The notes under the pieces: model-generated
The model's input: only the letters and a program-made list of their open reading frames with translations
What the model was told of the DNA's origin: nothing
The model's database searches: none
Translations under genes and position numbers: made by a program
Shown: positions 34,704-43,859 of the stretch, one piece after another
How the letters are laid out: each line of letters begins with the position of its first letter
Numbering within the stretch: the first letter of the stretch is position 1
DNA from: Gemmatimonadota bacterium
Lineage (GTDB): Bacteria > Gemmatimonadota > Gemmatimonadetes > Gemmatimonadales > Gemmatimonadaceae
Assembly (NCBI GenBank): GCA_021324775.1
Contig: JAJPIM010000016.1
Coordinates: forward strand, 1-64,000
Length of the DNA stretch: 64,000 nucleotides
Direction of reading: 5' to 3'

Positions 34704-36308
34704 ATGCAGATCCTGCGGCGGGTGCAACACCCGCGCCGATTGGGCATCGCGCTCGCGGCATTGGCGGTAGCACTTGGACCGGGATCGCCGGCGAGAGCGC
34801 AACAGACACACGCACGGGTGACGCCTGCGCCCGCGACGCTCCGCTATGACGTCGACCTCACCGACACCGCGCATCACGTGTTCGCGGTGGCGTTGCGAGT
34901 GCCGCCGCTCTCCGCAGCGAACGGCGTGTTCGAGTTCGCGGCGACGGCGCCCGGGACGTATCAGACGATGAACATCGGGCGATTCGTGCGCGATTTCATG
35001 GCGTTCGATGCGCATGGCGCGCCCGTCCCGGCCGAGCAGGCCGGAACGAACGAATGGCGGCTCTCGGATCCCGAGCGCGTGCGACGGATCACCTATCGGG
35101 TCCTGGCGACGCGGGACACGACGGTCAGCACCGATCCCATCTACCCGATGTGCGGGACAGCGCTCGATGCGAGCTACGCCCTGATCAACGGGCAGGGTGT
35201 GTTCGGGTTTCCGCGGGGAATGCAGGCCGTCCCGCAGGCCATCCGGCTGAAGGCGCCGTCCGGATGGACGCACGGCACGCCGCTGGTGGAGACCGCGGGT
35301 GTCTTCACCGCGGCGACCTACGACCGGCTGGTGGATTCGCCGATCCTCCTTGGGCCACATCTCACCCGGGCGACGCTCGACGTGACGGGTGTGCCGGTGA
35401 CCATCGTGGTGCGTGCGTTGCACAACGACATCGTGGCGGCGCAGCTCCGCGACGCGATGCGCGACATGCTGAATGCCGCCGGCGCCTTCCTCGGCAGACT
35501 CCCAGTTGACCACTACACGTTCCTGTACGATTTCGGGGCGGTGCTCCGAGTCAGCGGGGCGTGGGAGCATTCTTACGGATCCGAGTACGTGTTGGCCGAT
35601 CTGCCGTACACGGCCGACTACGGCGAGCAGGTCCGGAATATGGCCGCGCACGAGTTCTTCCACGTCGTGACGCCGCTCAACATCCACTCTGAGATCATCG
35701 AGCACTTCAACTTCGCGACCCCGATAGCCTCGCAGCATCTCTGGCTCTACGAGGGTACGACGGAGTGGGCCGCGCACAAGATGCAACTCGTGGCGGGGCT
35801 GGTGTCGCTGCCGGCGTACCTCGAGGACGTCGTCCAGAAGGCGCGCACCGACCGCACGAGCTACGACACGACGTGGTCGCTCGAGAAGATGTCGCTCGCG
35901 TCGTACAGCGACTCGGGGCAACGGCAGTATGCCAACATCTACGCGCGCGGCGCGCTGGTGGCGGGGTTACTCGACATCAAGCTCCTCGAGCTGTCCGGCG
36001 GGAAGCGAGGGCTGCGCGAGCTGGTGCTGGATCTGGCAAAAGAGTACGGCAAGCAGCGCCCATTTTCCGAGACTGGCCTCATCGACACGATCGTCGCGCG
36101 GACCTCGCCCGGCGTGCGGGATTTCTTCAACCGCTACATCCTTGGCACCGAGCGGCCGCCAGTGAAGGAGTATTACGCCAAGCTGGGGATCACCCTGATC
36201 GAGGATGACAAGGGGCTGCCACTCCGGCTCGAGCCAGATGACGCGGCGACGCCGGAGCAACTGCAGCTCCGCCGGGCGTGGATGGGGGACAAGGCGCGCA
36301 CGGCATAG
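34704..36308 (+). CDS. Exported M61-family (glycyl) aminopeptidase
   Basis: 534 aa with a signal peptide (LGIALAALAVALGPGSPARA). An N-terminal beta domain (about 45-230) is followed by the metallopeptidase domain: zinc motif AAHEFFH (His316, Glu317, His320) and the third ligand Glu350 in YEGTTEWAAH. The PDZ domain often found in M61 proteins is not apparent; the end (TPEQLQLRRAWMGDKARTA) is short. Known members release N-terminal Gly or Ala. It is 6 nt behind the LolA-like gene and probably in one transcript with it. Confidence 0.88.
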   Translation: MQILRRVQHPRRLGIALAALAVALGPGSPARAQQTHARVTPAPATLRYDVDLTDTAHHVFAVALRVPPLSAANGVFEFAATAPGTYQTMNIGRFVRDFMAFDAHGAPVPAEQAGTNEWRLSDPERVRRITYRVLATRDTTVSTDPIYPMCGTALDASYALINGQGVFGFPRGMQAVPQAIRLKAPSGWTHGTPLVETAGVFTAATYDRLVDSPILLGPHLTRATLDVTGVPVTIVVRALHNDIVAAQLRDAMRDMLNAAGAFLGRLPVDHYTFLYDFGAVLRVSGAWEHSYGSEYVLADLPYTADYGEQVRNMAAHEFFHVVTPLNIHSEIIEHFNFATPIASQHLWLYEGTTEWAAHKMQLVAGLVSLPAYLEDVVQKARTDRTSYDTTWSLEKMSLASYSDSGQRQYANIYARGALVAGLLDIKLLELSGGKRGLRELVLDLAKEYGKQRPFSETGLIDTIVARTSPGVRDFFNRYILGTERPPVKEYYAKLGITLIEDDKGLPLRLEPDDAATPEQLQLRRAWMGDKARTA

Positions 36309-36390
36309 CCCCGACTCTGTTAATCTTGATACCGGCGCTGGCGCCACTGGCGCCGGGCGGATCAATGATCGCCAACAGATTGGAGGGGCA

Positions 36391-38064
36391 ATGGGGCGGG
36401 TATCTGGTGCCGGGCGTCTCGCGTGCGTGGCCGGACTTCTCATCGCGGTGCCCGGTCTGGGCGCGCAGCGCGTCAAAGTGACGCTCAGCCCGTCGGTGGC
36501 ATCGGCTCCGGTGACCGGACGGCTGTTCGTGTTCTTCACACAGGACGCGAAAGAGGAGCCGCGAGTGCAGGCTGGCTCGTACACCGGGAGCGTGCCCTTC
36601 TACGGCGTCGATGTGGACCAACTGCATCCGGGTTCGTCCGCCGAGATCGGCCTCAAGACACTCGGCTACCCGTACACGAGCCTCGCCGACATGCCGTCAG
36701 GCGACTACTACATCCAGGCGATGATCGAGCCGTACACGCGGTTTGCGCGTGCCGATGGTCACGTGATCTGGGTGCACAACGACCAGTGGGAGGGGCAGCA
36801 GTTCAATCGGTCGCCGGGAAACCTGACGACCGAAGTCGGGCACATCCACTGGGATCCGCAGAACCACGTCACCATCTCGCTGACCCTGACGCAGACCTTG
36901 CCGCCGGTGACCGTACCGGCCGACACCAAGTGGGTGAAGCACATCAAGATCAAGAGCGAGCTGCTGTCCAAATTCTGGGGGCAGCCGATGTACATCGGTG
37001 CGACGGTGCTCCTACCAAAGGGCTTCGATGAGGAGACGACACGCCACTATCCCGCGATCTACATCCAGGGCCACTTCGGATTGCGGGCACCGTTCGGGTT
37101 CACGGAGGAACAGGGCACCGAGACACCGGAGCACCGGGAGATGCGGCTGGCGCGTACCGCGCGGGAGCCCGGGTGGGAGTTCGCCAAATCGTGGCTGAGC
37201 GACGACTTCCCCAGAATGGTCGCGATCGAGTGGCAGCATCCGACGCCGTACTACGACGACTCGTACGCGGTGAACTCCGTGAACAACGGCCCGTACCAGG
37301 ATGCGCTCCTCACGGAGCTGGTGCCACTGCTCGAGAAACAATTCCGGCTCATCCCGGAGGCGAGTGCTCGCTTCCTGACCGGGGGGTCGACGGGCGGATG
37401 GGAGTGTGCGGCGCTGCAGATCCAGCGTCCTGATTTCTTCGGCGGGGCGTGGTGCCTGTATCCGGACCCGGTCGATTTTCACCGCAACCAGTTGTTCGAC
37501 ATCTACAACGACACGAACGCATTCCGGCCGAACGGGGCGAAGCCGCCGTATCCGGAGCGCTACATGGCGCGGACCGAGGAGGGGCAGCCGTTGCTCACGC
37601 AGCGGCTGATGGGGCAGCTCGAGGCGGTTCTGGGGGGCCGAGCGCGGAGTGGCCAGCAGTTCGACGCATGGGATGCCGCATACGGGCCGATCGACGCTGA
37701 CGGCTACCCGAAGCGTCTCTGGGACCGGCGCACCGGCACGATCGACAAGACCGTGGCTGCGTGGTGGCGAGACAAGGGGTACGATCTGACGGACGACCTG
37801 GTGCGGAACTGGGGCACGATCGGGCCGTCGCTCACCGGCAAGATGCACGTGTACGTGGGCGACATGGACAACTACTACCTGAACCTGGCCGTGTACCGGA
37901 TGGAGACCGCGGCATCGAAACTCACGAACCCAGCAGCCAACTTCACCTTCGAGTACGGCCGTCCGATGAAGCCACATGGCTGGCAGCCGATGACCGATGC
38001 GGAACTGGTGAAGATGATGGATGCCTTCCATGCGGCGCATGCCAGCCCGCCGGTGAGCCAGTAG
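36391..38064 (+). CDS. Exported esterase-like alpha/beta hydrolase
   Basis: 557 aa with a signal (ACVAGLLIAVPGLGAQ). Residues about 200-370 resemble the putative-esterase (esterase D-like) family: MYIGATVLLPKGFDEE, HYPAIYIQGHFG, and nucleophile Ser333 in LTGGSTGGWE. The large N-terminal part (20-190) is beta-rich and unlike common esterases; ATG 36391 has GGAGGGG 3 nt upstream. An acid and a His (PMKPHGWQP near the end) can be proposed as triad partners. Substrate is unknown. Confidence 0.78.
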   Translation: MGRVSGAGRLACVAGLLIAVPGLGAQRVKVTLSPSVASAPVTGRLFVFFTQDAKEEPRVQAGSYTGSVPFYGVDVDQLHPGSSAEIGLKTLGYPYTSLADMPSGDYYIQAMIEPYTRFARADGHVIWVHNDQWEGQQFNRSPGNLTTEVGHIHWDPQNHVTISLTLTQTLPPVTVPADTKWVKHIKIKSELLSKFWGQPMYIGATVLLPKGFDEETTRHYPAIYIQGHFGLRAPFGFTEEQGTETPEHREMRLARTAREPGWEFAKSWLSDDFPRMVAIEWQHPTPYYDDSYAVNSVNNGPYQDALLTELVPLLEKQFRLIPEASARFLTGGSTGGWECAALQIQRPDFFGGAWCLYPDPVDFHRNQLFDIYNDTNAFRPNGAKPPYPERYMARTEEGQPLLTQRLMGQLEAVLGGRARSGQQFDAWDAAYGPIDADGYPKRLWDRRTGTIDKTVAAWWRDKGYDLTDDLVRNWGTIGPSLTGKMHVYVGDMDNYYLNLAVYRMETAASKLTNPAANFTFEYGRPMKPHGWQPMTDAELVKMMDAFHAAHASPPVSQ

Positions 38065-38080
38065 CGGGGACCGAGGCGGC

Positions 38081-38608
38081 ATGGACATCTACGGCCTGCT
38101 CGACGCCAACGGGATCGTGTACAAGCGGTACGATCACGTCGCGGTCTTCACGTGCGATGAGGCGGACAGTGCAATGCCGCGCACGGGTGCGGCGCACACG
38201 AAGAACCTTTTTCTCCGCGACAAGAAGGGGCAGCGCCACTGGCTCCTCGTGACGGTGTGCGAGAAAGCCGTGGATCTCCGGCGAGTGGCCGAACGGATCG
38301 GTGCGGACCGGCTGAGCCTGGGGTCGGGCGAGCGGCTGGAGAAGTATCTGGGCGTGACGCCGGGGTCAGTTACGCTGCTGGCACTCGTGAACGACCCGCA
38401 GCATCATGTCACGGTGCTGATCGACGAGGACGTATGGCGGGCGGAGACCGTGCAGGCGCATCCGCTGATCAACACTGCGACGCTGGTGATTTCGCAGGCG
38501 GACCTGCGGCGTTTCCTCAGCGTGACTGGGCACGAGCCGAGGGTGATCCCGGTGGAGAACCGGGCGGCAGGGGCCGTGCTTGAACGGCCCCCGTTGCCCT
38601 CCGCATGA
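38081..38608 (+). CDS. YbaK/ProX-like prolyl-tRNA editing protein
   Basis: 175 aa of the YbaK/Pro-tRNA deacylase family: YKRYDHVAVFTCDEA, TGAAHTKNLFLRDKKGQRH with the key Lys, and LSLGSGERLEKYLGVTPGSVT. Such free-standing proteins hydrolyse Ala- or Cys-tRNA(Pro). The last 12 or so residues (AGAVLERPPLPSA) do not belong to the family; they are encoded by a family-1 intergenic repeat (38570-38608), and the same words occur in a translated frame at 39.7 kb. The ATG is 16 nt behind the esterase stop. Confidence 0.88.
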   Translation: MDIYGLLDANGIVYKRYDHVAVFTCDEADSAMPRTGAAHTKNLFLRDKKGQRHWLLVTVCEKAVDLRRVAERIGADRLSLGSGERLEKYLGVTPGSVTLLALVNDPQHHVTVLIDEDVWRAETVQAHPLINTATLVISQADLRRFLSVTGHEPRVIPVENRAAGAVLERPPLPSA

Positions 38609-38648
38609 AGGTCCGGTGGGCGACCGGCCCCTACCAGGGACGAATTCG
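38570..38648. repeat. Family-1 repeat, modules A+B, overlapping a gene end
   Basis: GGGGCCGT, loop GCTTGA, ACGGCCCC (38570-38591), then CCGTTGCCC, then CCGGTGGGCGACCGG and CCCCTACCAGGGACGAATTC (ends about 38648). The first part encodes the last 13 codons of the Pro-tRNA editing protein and supplies its stop codon. Confidence 0.75.
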
Positions 38649-38791
38649 TTTCGCGCGCGAGTGGGGGTGAACGGTTCTAGCGGATGGGCGATGGCCGCGG
38701 CATCCTGTAGGGGCAAGACCGTCACGGGGCAAATCTGCACGATCACGGCAGTCTCATCTCATCACGCGATACCCTTTGCCAGAGGGCCACG

Positions 38792-39688
38792 ATGAATCAC
38801 CAGGACAACCCGAACCCTGATTGGATGTACACCGGCAAGATCGCGCGGCGCGAGTTTGTCGCTCTCTCAGCCGGCGCGATCGCCGCTGCCACGCTCCGGC
38901 CGGCGGCACGATGGTTCCCTGATGTCATCGAGACCGACGTCGAGATCAAGACTCCCGATGGGATCTGCGATGCCGTGTTCATTCACCCAAAGAGCGGCTC
39001 CCATCCGGGTGTGCTGGTCTGGCCTGATGTATTCGGCTTGCGGCCCGCGATGCGGGACATCGGCAAGCGAATCGCGGCGGAGGGGTACTCCGTCCTCGTG
39101 CCGAATCCTTTTTATCGTATCGGGAAGACGCCGTTCCCGGATGCGTCCGTTTTCAACTTCAAGGATTCGGGCGACATGTCGAAGCTCGGGCCGCTGATGG
39201 CGACGGCGCATGCGCCTGGCAATGTGGAGAAGGATGCGCCCGCACACATCGCGTTCCTCGACGGACAGCGGGCGGTCAACACGAAGAAGAAGATCGGGAC
39301 CCAGGGCTACTGCATGGGCGGCCCGATGGTGGTCAGGACCGCCGCGGCGGTGCCGGACCGGGTGGGGGCGGGGGCGTCGTTCCACGGTGGCGGGCTGGTC
39401 ACCGCCGCGCCTGACAGCCCGCATTTACTGGCGCCGAAGATCAAGGCTCACATGTATTTCGCCATCGCGGCGAACGACGACACGCGCCAGCCTGACGCGA
39501 AGGACAAGCTGAAGGCTGCGTTCGCGGATGCGAATGATCACGCGGAGATCGAAGTCTATGCCGGGACTCTCCACGGCTGGTGCGTGCCCGACATGCCATC
39601 GATGGACGGCAAGCCGATTTACAACAAGCCCGACGCCGAGCGTGCGTGGGGGAAGCTCGTGGAGCTGTATAAGATCGCGCTTGTATAG
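38792..39688 (+). CDS. TAT-signal dienelactone hydrolase family protein
   Basis: 298 aa. A twin-arginine signal (IARREFVALSAGAIAAATL) precedes an alpha/beta hydrolase of the dienelactone hydrolase family with the Cys nucleophile in GTQGYCMGGP and the late His in GTLHGWCVPD. Most family members are cytoplasmic, so a TAT-exported form is notable. It would hydrolyse dienelactones or other small esters in the periplasm. A second Cys (HGWCVP) is near the catalytic His. Family-1 repeats flank it at both sides (38570 and 39694). Confidence 0.87.
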   Translation: MNHQDNPNPDWMYTGKIARREFVALSAGAIAAATLRPAARWFPDVIETDVEIKTPDGICDAVFIHPKSGSHPGVLVWPDVFGLRPAMRDIGKRIAAEGYSVLVPNPFYRIGKTPFPDASVFNFKDSGDMSKLGPLMATAHAPGNVEKDAPAHIAFLDGQRAVNTKKKIGTQGYCMGGPMVVRTAAAVPDRVGAGASFHGGGLVTAAPDSPHLLAPKIKAHMYFAIAANDDTRQPDAKDKLKAAFADANDHAEIEVYAGTLHGWCVPDMPSMDGKPIYNKPDAERAWGKLVELYKIALV

Positions 39689-39693
39689 AGGCG

Positions 39694-39799
39694 TTGGGGG
39701 TCGTTGCCCGAACAGGGCGATCTTCGGTTCTCGAACGGCCCCCGCTGCCCTCCTTCGCAGCATGTGGCCGACGACCAGCCCATATCAGGGACGAATTCG
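39694..39799. repeat. Family-1 repeat, modules A + degenerate B
   Basis: GGGGGTCGTTGCCCGAACAG, then CGGTTCTCGAACGGCCCCCG with outer arms GGGGG and CCCCC, then GGCCGACGACCAGCCC and ATCAGGGACGAATTCGTG. The A module is longer than at 4501 because an inner hairpin (GCCCGaacaGGGC) is inserted between the arms, as at 57041 and 58542. Confidence 0.7.
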
Positions 39800-39987
39800 T
39801 GTCGCCGACCGACCCGAAACGCGCGGGCGCCCACCGAGCTGGCGGTAGCGAGTCGTCGTTCTTGCCGCGAGGGCGACCGCCGGGATAATATCACCGCCCC
39901 GCGACCGGGAGCTGGCTGTCTGGCGCGGCGGAGGACTGGGATTCGCCGCGGACCGGTGGATCCGCCGCCCATTCAGGAGCCAATCGC

Positions 39988-41235
39988 ATGGCGCATCTGA
40001 CGCTCGATACGGGCAACACCGGTTTCATGCTTCTGTGTTCGAGCCTCGTCATGCTCATGACACCGGGGCTCGCGTTTTTCTACGGCGGACTGGTCGGCCG
40101 GAAGAACGTGCTCGCGATCATGATGCAGAGTTTTACGTCGATGGGATGGACGACGGTGCTCTGGTGGGCGTTTGGCTTCTCGATGTGTTTCAGCGGGGAT
40201 CTCAAGAGTGGAACGGACTTCGCCGGTATCATCGGCAACTTCAACTGGGCGTTCCTGCGCGGGATCTCGCTCGACACCCCGTCGCCCGCTAATAGCACCA
40301 TCCCGCTCTTCGTATTCTTTGGCTACCAGATGATGTTCGCGATCATCACGCCGGCGCTCATCACCGGTGCGTTCGCGAACCGCGTACGGTTCGCGGCGTA
40401 CATGCTCTTTCTCACCGCGTGGCTCATCCTCGTGTACTTCCCATTCGTGCACATGATCTGGGGCGGCGGGATCATGGCCCACTGGGGCGTGCTCGATTTC
40501 GCGGGCGGGATCGTCGTGCACAACATCGCCGGCATCGCGGCACTCGCATCGGTGCTCTACGTGGGACGCCGGCGCGTCGCAGAGCGCGGGCCCCATTCGA
40601 TCCCCCTGGTGGCGCTCGGTACCGGTCTCCTCTGGTTCGGGTGGTACGGCTTCAACGCAGGAAGTGAGTTCCGCGTGGACTCGGTCACCGCCGTCGCATT
40701 CATCAATACCGACCTGGCGGCGAGCTTCGCGGCGGTCACCTGGCTTGCGATCGACTGGATGACGACGAAGAAGCCCAAGTTCCTGGGACTGCTCACCGGT
40801 TCGGTCGCCGGTCTGGCGACGATCACGCCGGCGGCCGGCTACGTATCGCCCTCATCGGCGGTGCTCATCGGGATCCTCGCCGGCATCGTGTGCTACTACG
40901 CGGTCGCGCTCAAGAACAGGCTCCGGTGGGACGACGCGCTCGACGTCTGGGGGGTACACGGGGTCGGCGGTTTCCTGGGTATCCTGAGCTGCGGCGCATT
41001 CGCGAGCCTCGCGTTCAACCCGGCGGGCACGAACGGGTTGTTCAATGGCAACCCACACTTCTTCCTCGTGCAGCTCGGCGCCGTGTGTATTTCCTCGGTG
41101 TGGGCGTTCGTGTTCACCTATGGCATGCTGTGGATCATCGACCGTATCACGCCGGTGAAGGCCGGTGAGGCGGCGGAGACCGAGGGGCTGGATCAGGCGC
41201 TGCACGGCGAGGTCGCGTACATCGAGGCTTTGTAG
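39988..41235 (+). CDS. amt: Amt/MEP/Rh ammonium channel
   Basis: 415 aa with about 11 membrane helices. Signatures: GLAFFYGGLVGRKN in helix 1, the twin-histidine pore residues in DFAGGIVVHNIAG and WGVHGVGGFLG, and the gate-like Phe pair in the second helix region. It moves NH3/NH4+ into the cell. AGGAG is 8 nt before the ATG. No glnK gene follows, which is unusual for amt loci; a family-1 repeat follows instead. Confidence 0.95.
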   Translation: MAHLTLDTGNTGFMLLCSSLVMLMTPGLAFFYGGLVGRKNVLAIMMQSFTSMGWTTVLWWAFGFSMCFSGDLKSGTDFAGIIGNFNWAFLRGISLDTPSPANSTIPLFVFFGYQMMFAIITPALITGAFANRVRFAAYMLFLTAWLILVYFPFVHMIWGGGIMAHWGVLDFAGGIVVHNIAGIAALASVLYVGRRRVAERGPHSIPLVALGTGLLWFGWYGFNAGSEFRVDSVTAVAFINTDLAASFAAVTWLAIDWMTTKKPKFLGLLTGSVAGLATITPAAGYVSPSSAVLIGILAGIVCYYAVALKNRLRWDDALDVWGVHGVGGFLGILSCGAFASLAFNPAGTNGLFNGNPHFFLVQLGAVCISSVWAFVFTYGMLWIIDRITPVKAGEAAETEGLDQALHGEVAYIEAL

Positions 41236-41265
41236 CGCGATCGCGGCGGCATCCGGTGGGCGACA

Positions 41266-41306
41266 GGTAGGGCCCGGTCGCGACCGGCCCCTACCAGGGA
41301 CGGATC
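41266..41306. repeat. Family-1 repeat, module B
   Basis: GGTAGGGCCCGGTCG against CGACCGGCCCCTACC: 15-bp arms with one mismatch and no loop (41266-41295), followed by AGGGACGGAT. It lies between the ends of amt and the convergent SPFH gene and may also serve as a terminator. Confidence 0.75.
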
Positions 41307-41328
41307 TGTCTCCGCAGGCGGCCGGTTG

Positions 41329-42276
41329 TCATGAGGCGGACGGTGGGGGTGGGGGTGGTGGCGTCACGGCCAGGTCCGCGGCCATGCTCAGGACCCCCTG
41401 CACTACTTTGGTCGCGGCGCCGGCGCCGCTGTCCATGAACAGGACCTTTCCCTGCGAGTGGTCGGCCACGTACTTGAGGGCGTCCGTGTACTCCAGGAAC
41501 AGCAGGAAGTTCGGATCGACGCCCGCTTCCTTGAGACTGTCCGCGGCGGTCTTCATCCCGTCGGCGACATTCTTCCGGAAGAGCGCGAGCCCCTCCCCTC
41601 GCAGCGCCGACGCCGTCTTCTCCGCTTCCGCACCGATCGTTTTGTATGCCGCTTCGGCTTCGGCATCCTTGGTGCGCTTCACGAGGAGTGCGGCGCCTTC
41701 GTTCGCGGCCGCGGCGAGCAGGTTTTTCGAGGATACGACACGGGCCATCGAATCCATGATCACCTGGTCGAACGTCATGTCGGTGATCTGGATGTCGCGA
41801 ACGACATAGCCCCAGTTCAGGACCACCTCATCGAGATTCTTCTTGGTATGATCGACGATCTCGGCACGCATCCCGAGGATGTCGGATTGTTTGGTCGTGG
41901 CGACGAACTGCCGGATCGAGCCGTCGATCGTTCGCTGGAGCGCGAGCTGGAACTCCTGCATCGACGCGAAGCTGAACACCGCCTTTTTGATCGCGTCTTC
42001 CTCGGCAGCCGCGACCGCGTAGAGCACCATCGTCGCGAACTTGACGTTGGCCTGATCCTGCGTGATGGCCTGGAACTCCATCTGGAGCGCGCGGTTCTGG
42101 AGTGAGAGGCGCGTGATGACCGTCTCCCAGGGCATCTTGAAGTTCAGCCCTTCCCGCATGATGCGGCGGTACTTGCCGAAGACCGTGACGACGCCGACTG
42201 TCGCCTGAGGAATCGTGCGGTAGGTGGACGCCAGCACGAACACCGCGATGAACAGAATTATGAACAGGCCGGACAT
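41329..42276 (-). CDS. SPFH/Band 7 domain protein (stomatin-like)
   Basis: 315 aa. One N-terminal membrane helix (FIILFIAVFVLASTY) then an SPFH core (about 25-190: VGVVTVFGKYRRIMREGLNF, RALQMEFQAITQDQANV) and a long Ala/Lys/Glu helix (KRTKDAEAEAAYKTIGAEAEKTASALRGEG) that should oligomerise, ending in a poly-Pro tail. Such proteins build membrane microdomain rings. The amidohydrolase gene ends 27 nt upstream of its start in the same direction, so they may be one transcript. Confidence 0.87.
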   Translation of the reverse strand: MSGLFIILFIAVFVLASTYRTIPQATVGVVTVFGKYRRIMREGLNFKMPWETVITRLSLQNRALQMEFQAITQDQANVKFATMVLYAVAAAEEDAIKKAVFSFASMQEFQLALQRTIDGSIRQFVATTKQSDILGMRAEIVDHTKKNLDEVVLNWGYVVRDIQITDMTFDQVIMDSMARVVSSKNLLAAAANEGAALLVKRTKDAEAEAAYKTIGAEAEKTASALRGEGLALFRKNVADGMKTAADSLKEAGVDPNFLLFLEYTDALKYVADHSQGKVLFMDSGAGAATKVVQGVLSMAADLAVTPPPPPPPSAS

Positions 42277-42303
42277 GGGGCGTTGCCTCGCGATGTTGGG
42301 TGG

Positions 42304-43743
42304 TTAGTGCAGCCCGACGACGCCGCGTGCCGCGCGGAAGAGCCGCTCGGAGTCATAGCCGACTCCATCCTTGAACACCATCTCGGCCTTCTCGATATCC
42401 CGGATGCGGGTTGAGGGGTCACCACGGACGACCAGCAAGTCGGCTGCCTTGCCGGCGGCAATCGATCCGATGTGATCCGCGCGGCCGAGGTATTGCGCGC
42501 CATTGAGAGAGGAAATCCTGATCGCTTCGGTCGCCGTGAATCCCGCCTCGACCAGTAGTTCGATCTCTCGCTCGTTCGAATAGCCTGGAACGACACCGCC
42601 GAAGCCCGTCGGATCCGAGCCCGAGAGGAGCAACCCGCCAGCCGCGGCGTAGGCGCGCTCGAACTGCATCTCCTTGTGCAGCAGCGTCGTCCCGAGCGAC
42701 GACGTATCGTCGCCGATCTGGGAGCGGCCCTCGAGATACTGGACGCGGGCCTCGGGCGTCATGGCAGCGAGCGCGCCGGGGATGATCGGCGGGCGGTGTG
42801 CCGCAAACGTCTCGAACACGCCGAGCGTGGACGTCATGGCCACGTGTTTCGAGACGAGGTCGCGAATGAGCGCGGAGACGGAGTCGCCAGCGATGTCGAT
42901 CGCGGCGATCGAACTGGCGACCGCGCCGTCCTTGGGGCAGACATCCGGCTGTTTGTCGCGGACGAAGTCACTGGCGACCACGATGCCGTGCTCGAGATTA
43001 TCGATACCGAGCGCCGCGGCTTCGCGGAACGTCACGGAGCAGAGGTGCCCTGTGATCTTGAGATTGTGGCGGTGCGCCTCGGCGATCGCGGCCCCCATCT
43101 CCGCACGCGTGACATGCATGTACAGCTTGAACGATGTTGCGCCGTGTTCGGCCCAGTAGCGAACCATGTCGGTCGCGTCGGCCGGCGAAGACAGAGGGTG
43201 GACCTGATACAGATCCATGCCGGGCCCCTCTATATACGGACCTGTGACATCGATCCGGGGGCCGGGGACGGCGCCCGTATCGATCATCGCTTTGAGATTG
43301 AGATCCGTGTAGGGCTCCATACTGCCGGCCGTGCGGATCGTCGTCGCGCCACCCGCGAGGTACAACTTCGGGAAGCTGTACCCGCCCTCATTGAGAATCA
43401 ACACACCGCCCGTCGGATAGAACATGTGCTCGTGGAGCATGACGAGGCCGGGCATGACCGTGCGGCCGGGGAGATCGAGGATCTGCGCACCCGCCGGCAC
43501 CTGCGTGGTTGCCGCGTTACCGGTGGCGGTGATCAATCCGTGCGAGACCACGATCGTCTGATCGTCGCGTGGCGCCGCGCCGGTGCCGTCGATGACCCGG
43601 ACGTGGCGGAGCACGACGACCGGCGTGTCGACGACGACGTATTGCTTCGTCTCAGCAGAGAGATGTGGGTGCTGGGCCGCGAGCAACGCCGGTACCAGGC
43701 CAATGCAGCACGCCGCGGCGGCGATCGTGTTGGGGAGATTCAC
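42304..43743 (-). CDS. Exported amidohydrolase (imidazolonepropionase/prolidase-like)
   Basis: 479 aa. A signal peptide (LPNTIAAAACCIGLVPALLAA) follows GTG 43743, which has GAGGG 4 nt upstream. It is an amidohydrolase: VRVIDGTG, metal site HEH in PGLVMLHEHMF, Lys and His (SFKLYMH, GHLC), NLEHGI and late Asp in SGSDPTG, with the C-terminal SIAAGKAADLLVVRGDP. Exported relatives hydrolyse cyclic imides, acyl-amino acids or Xaa-Pro dipeptides. It faces the M42 peptidase gene across a 116-nt divergent region. Confidence 0.85.
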   Translation of the reverse strand: MNLPNTIAAAACCIGLVPALLAAQHPHLSAETKQYVVVDTPVVVLRHVRVIDGTGAAPRDDQTIVVSHGLITATGNAATTQVPAGAQILDLPGRTVMPGLVMLHEHMFYPTGGVLILNEGGYSFPKLYLAGGATTIRTAGSMEPYTDLNLKAMIDTGAVPGPRIDVTGPYIEGPGMDLYQVHPLSSPADATDMVRYWAEHGATSFKLYMHVTRAEMGAAIAEAHRHNLKITGHLCSVTFREAAALGIDNLEHGIVVASDFVRDKQPDVCPKDGAVASSIAAIDIAGDSVSALIRDLVSKHVAMTSTLGVFETFAAHRPPIIPGALAAMTPEARVQYLEGRSQIGDDTSSLGTTLLHKEMQFERAYAAAGGLLLSGSDPTGFGGVVPGYSNEREIELLVEAGFTATEAIRISSLNGAQYLGRADHIGSIAAGKAADLLVVRGDPSTRIRDIEKAEMVFKDGVGYDSERLFRAARGVVGLH

Positions 43744-43859
43744 ACAACCCTCACAGGTGAGAAACCGGCGAACTCGGCAGGAGAGAGCGGAGGAACAATA
43801 CGCCTCCACCCGTCCCGCGGCTACCTTTGTGCCCCGCGACTCTTACTCGAGGTACCACA

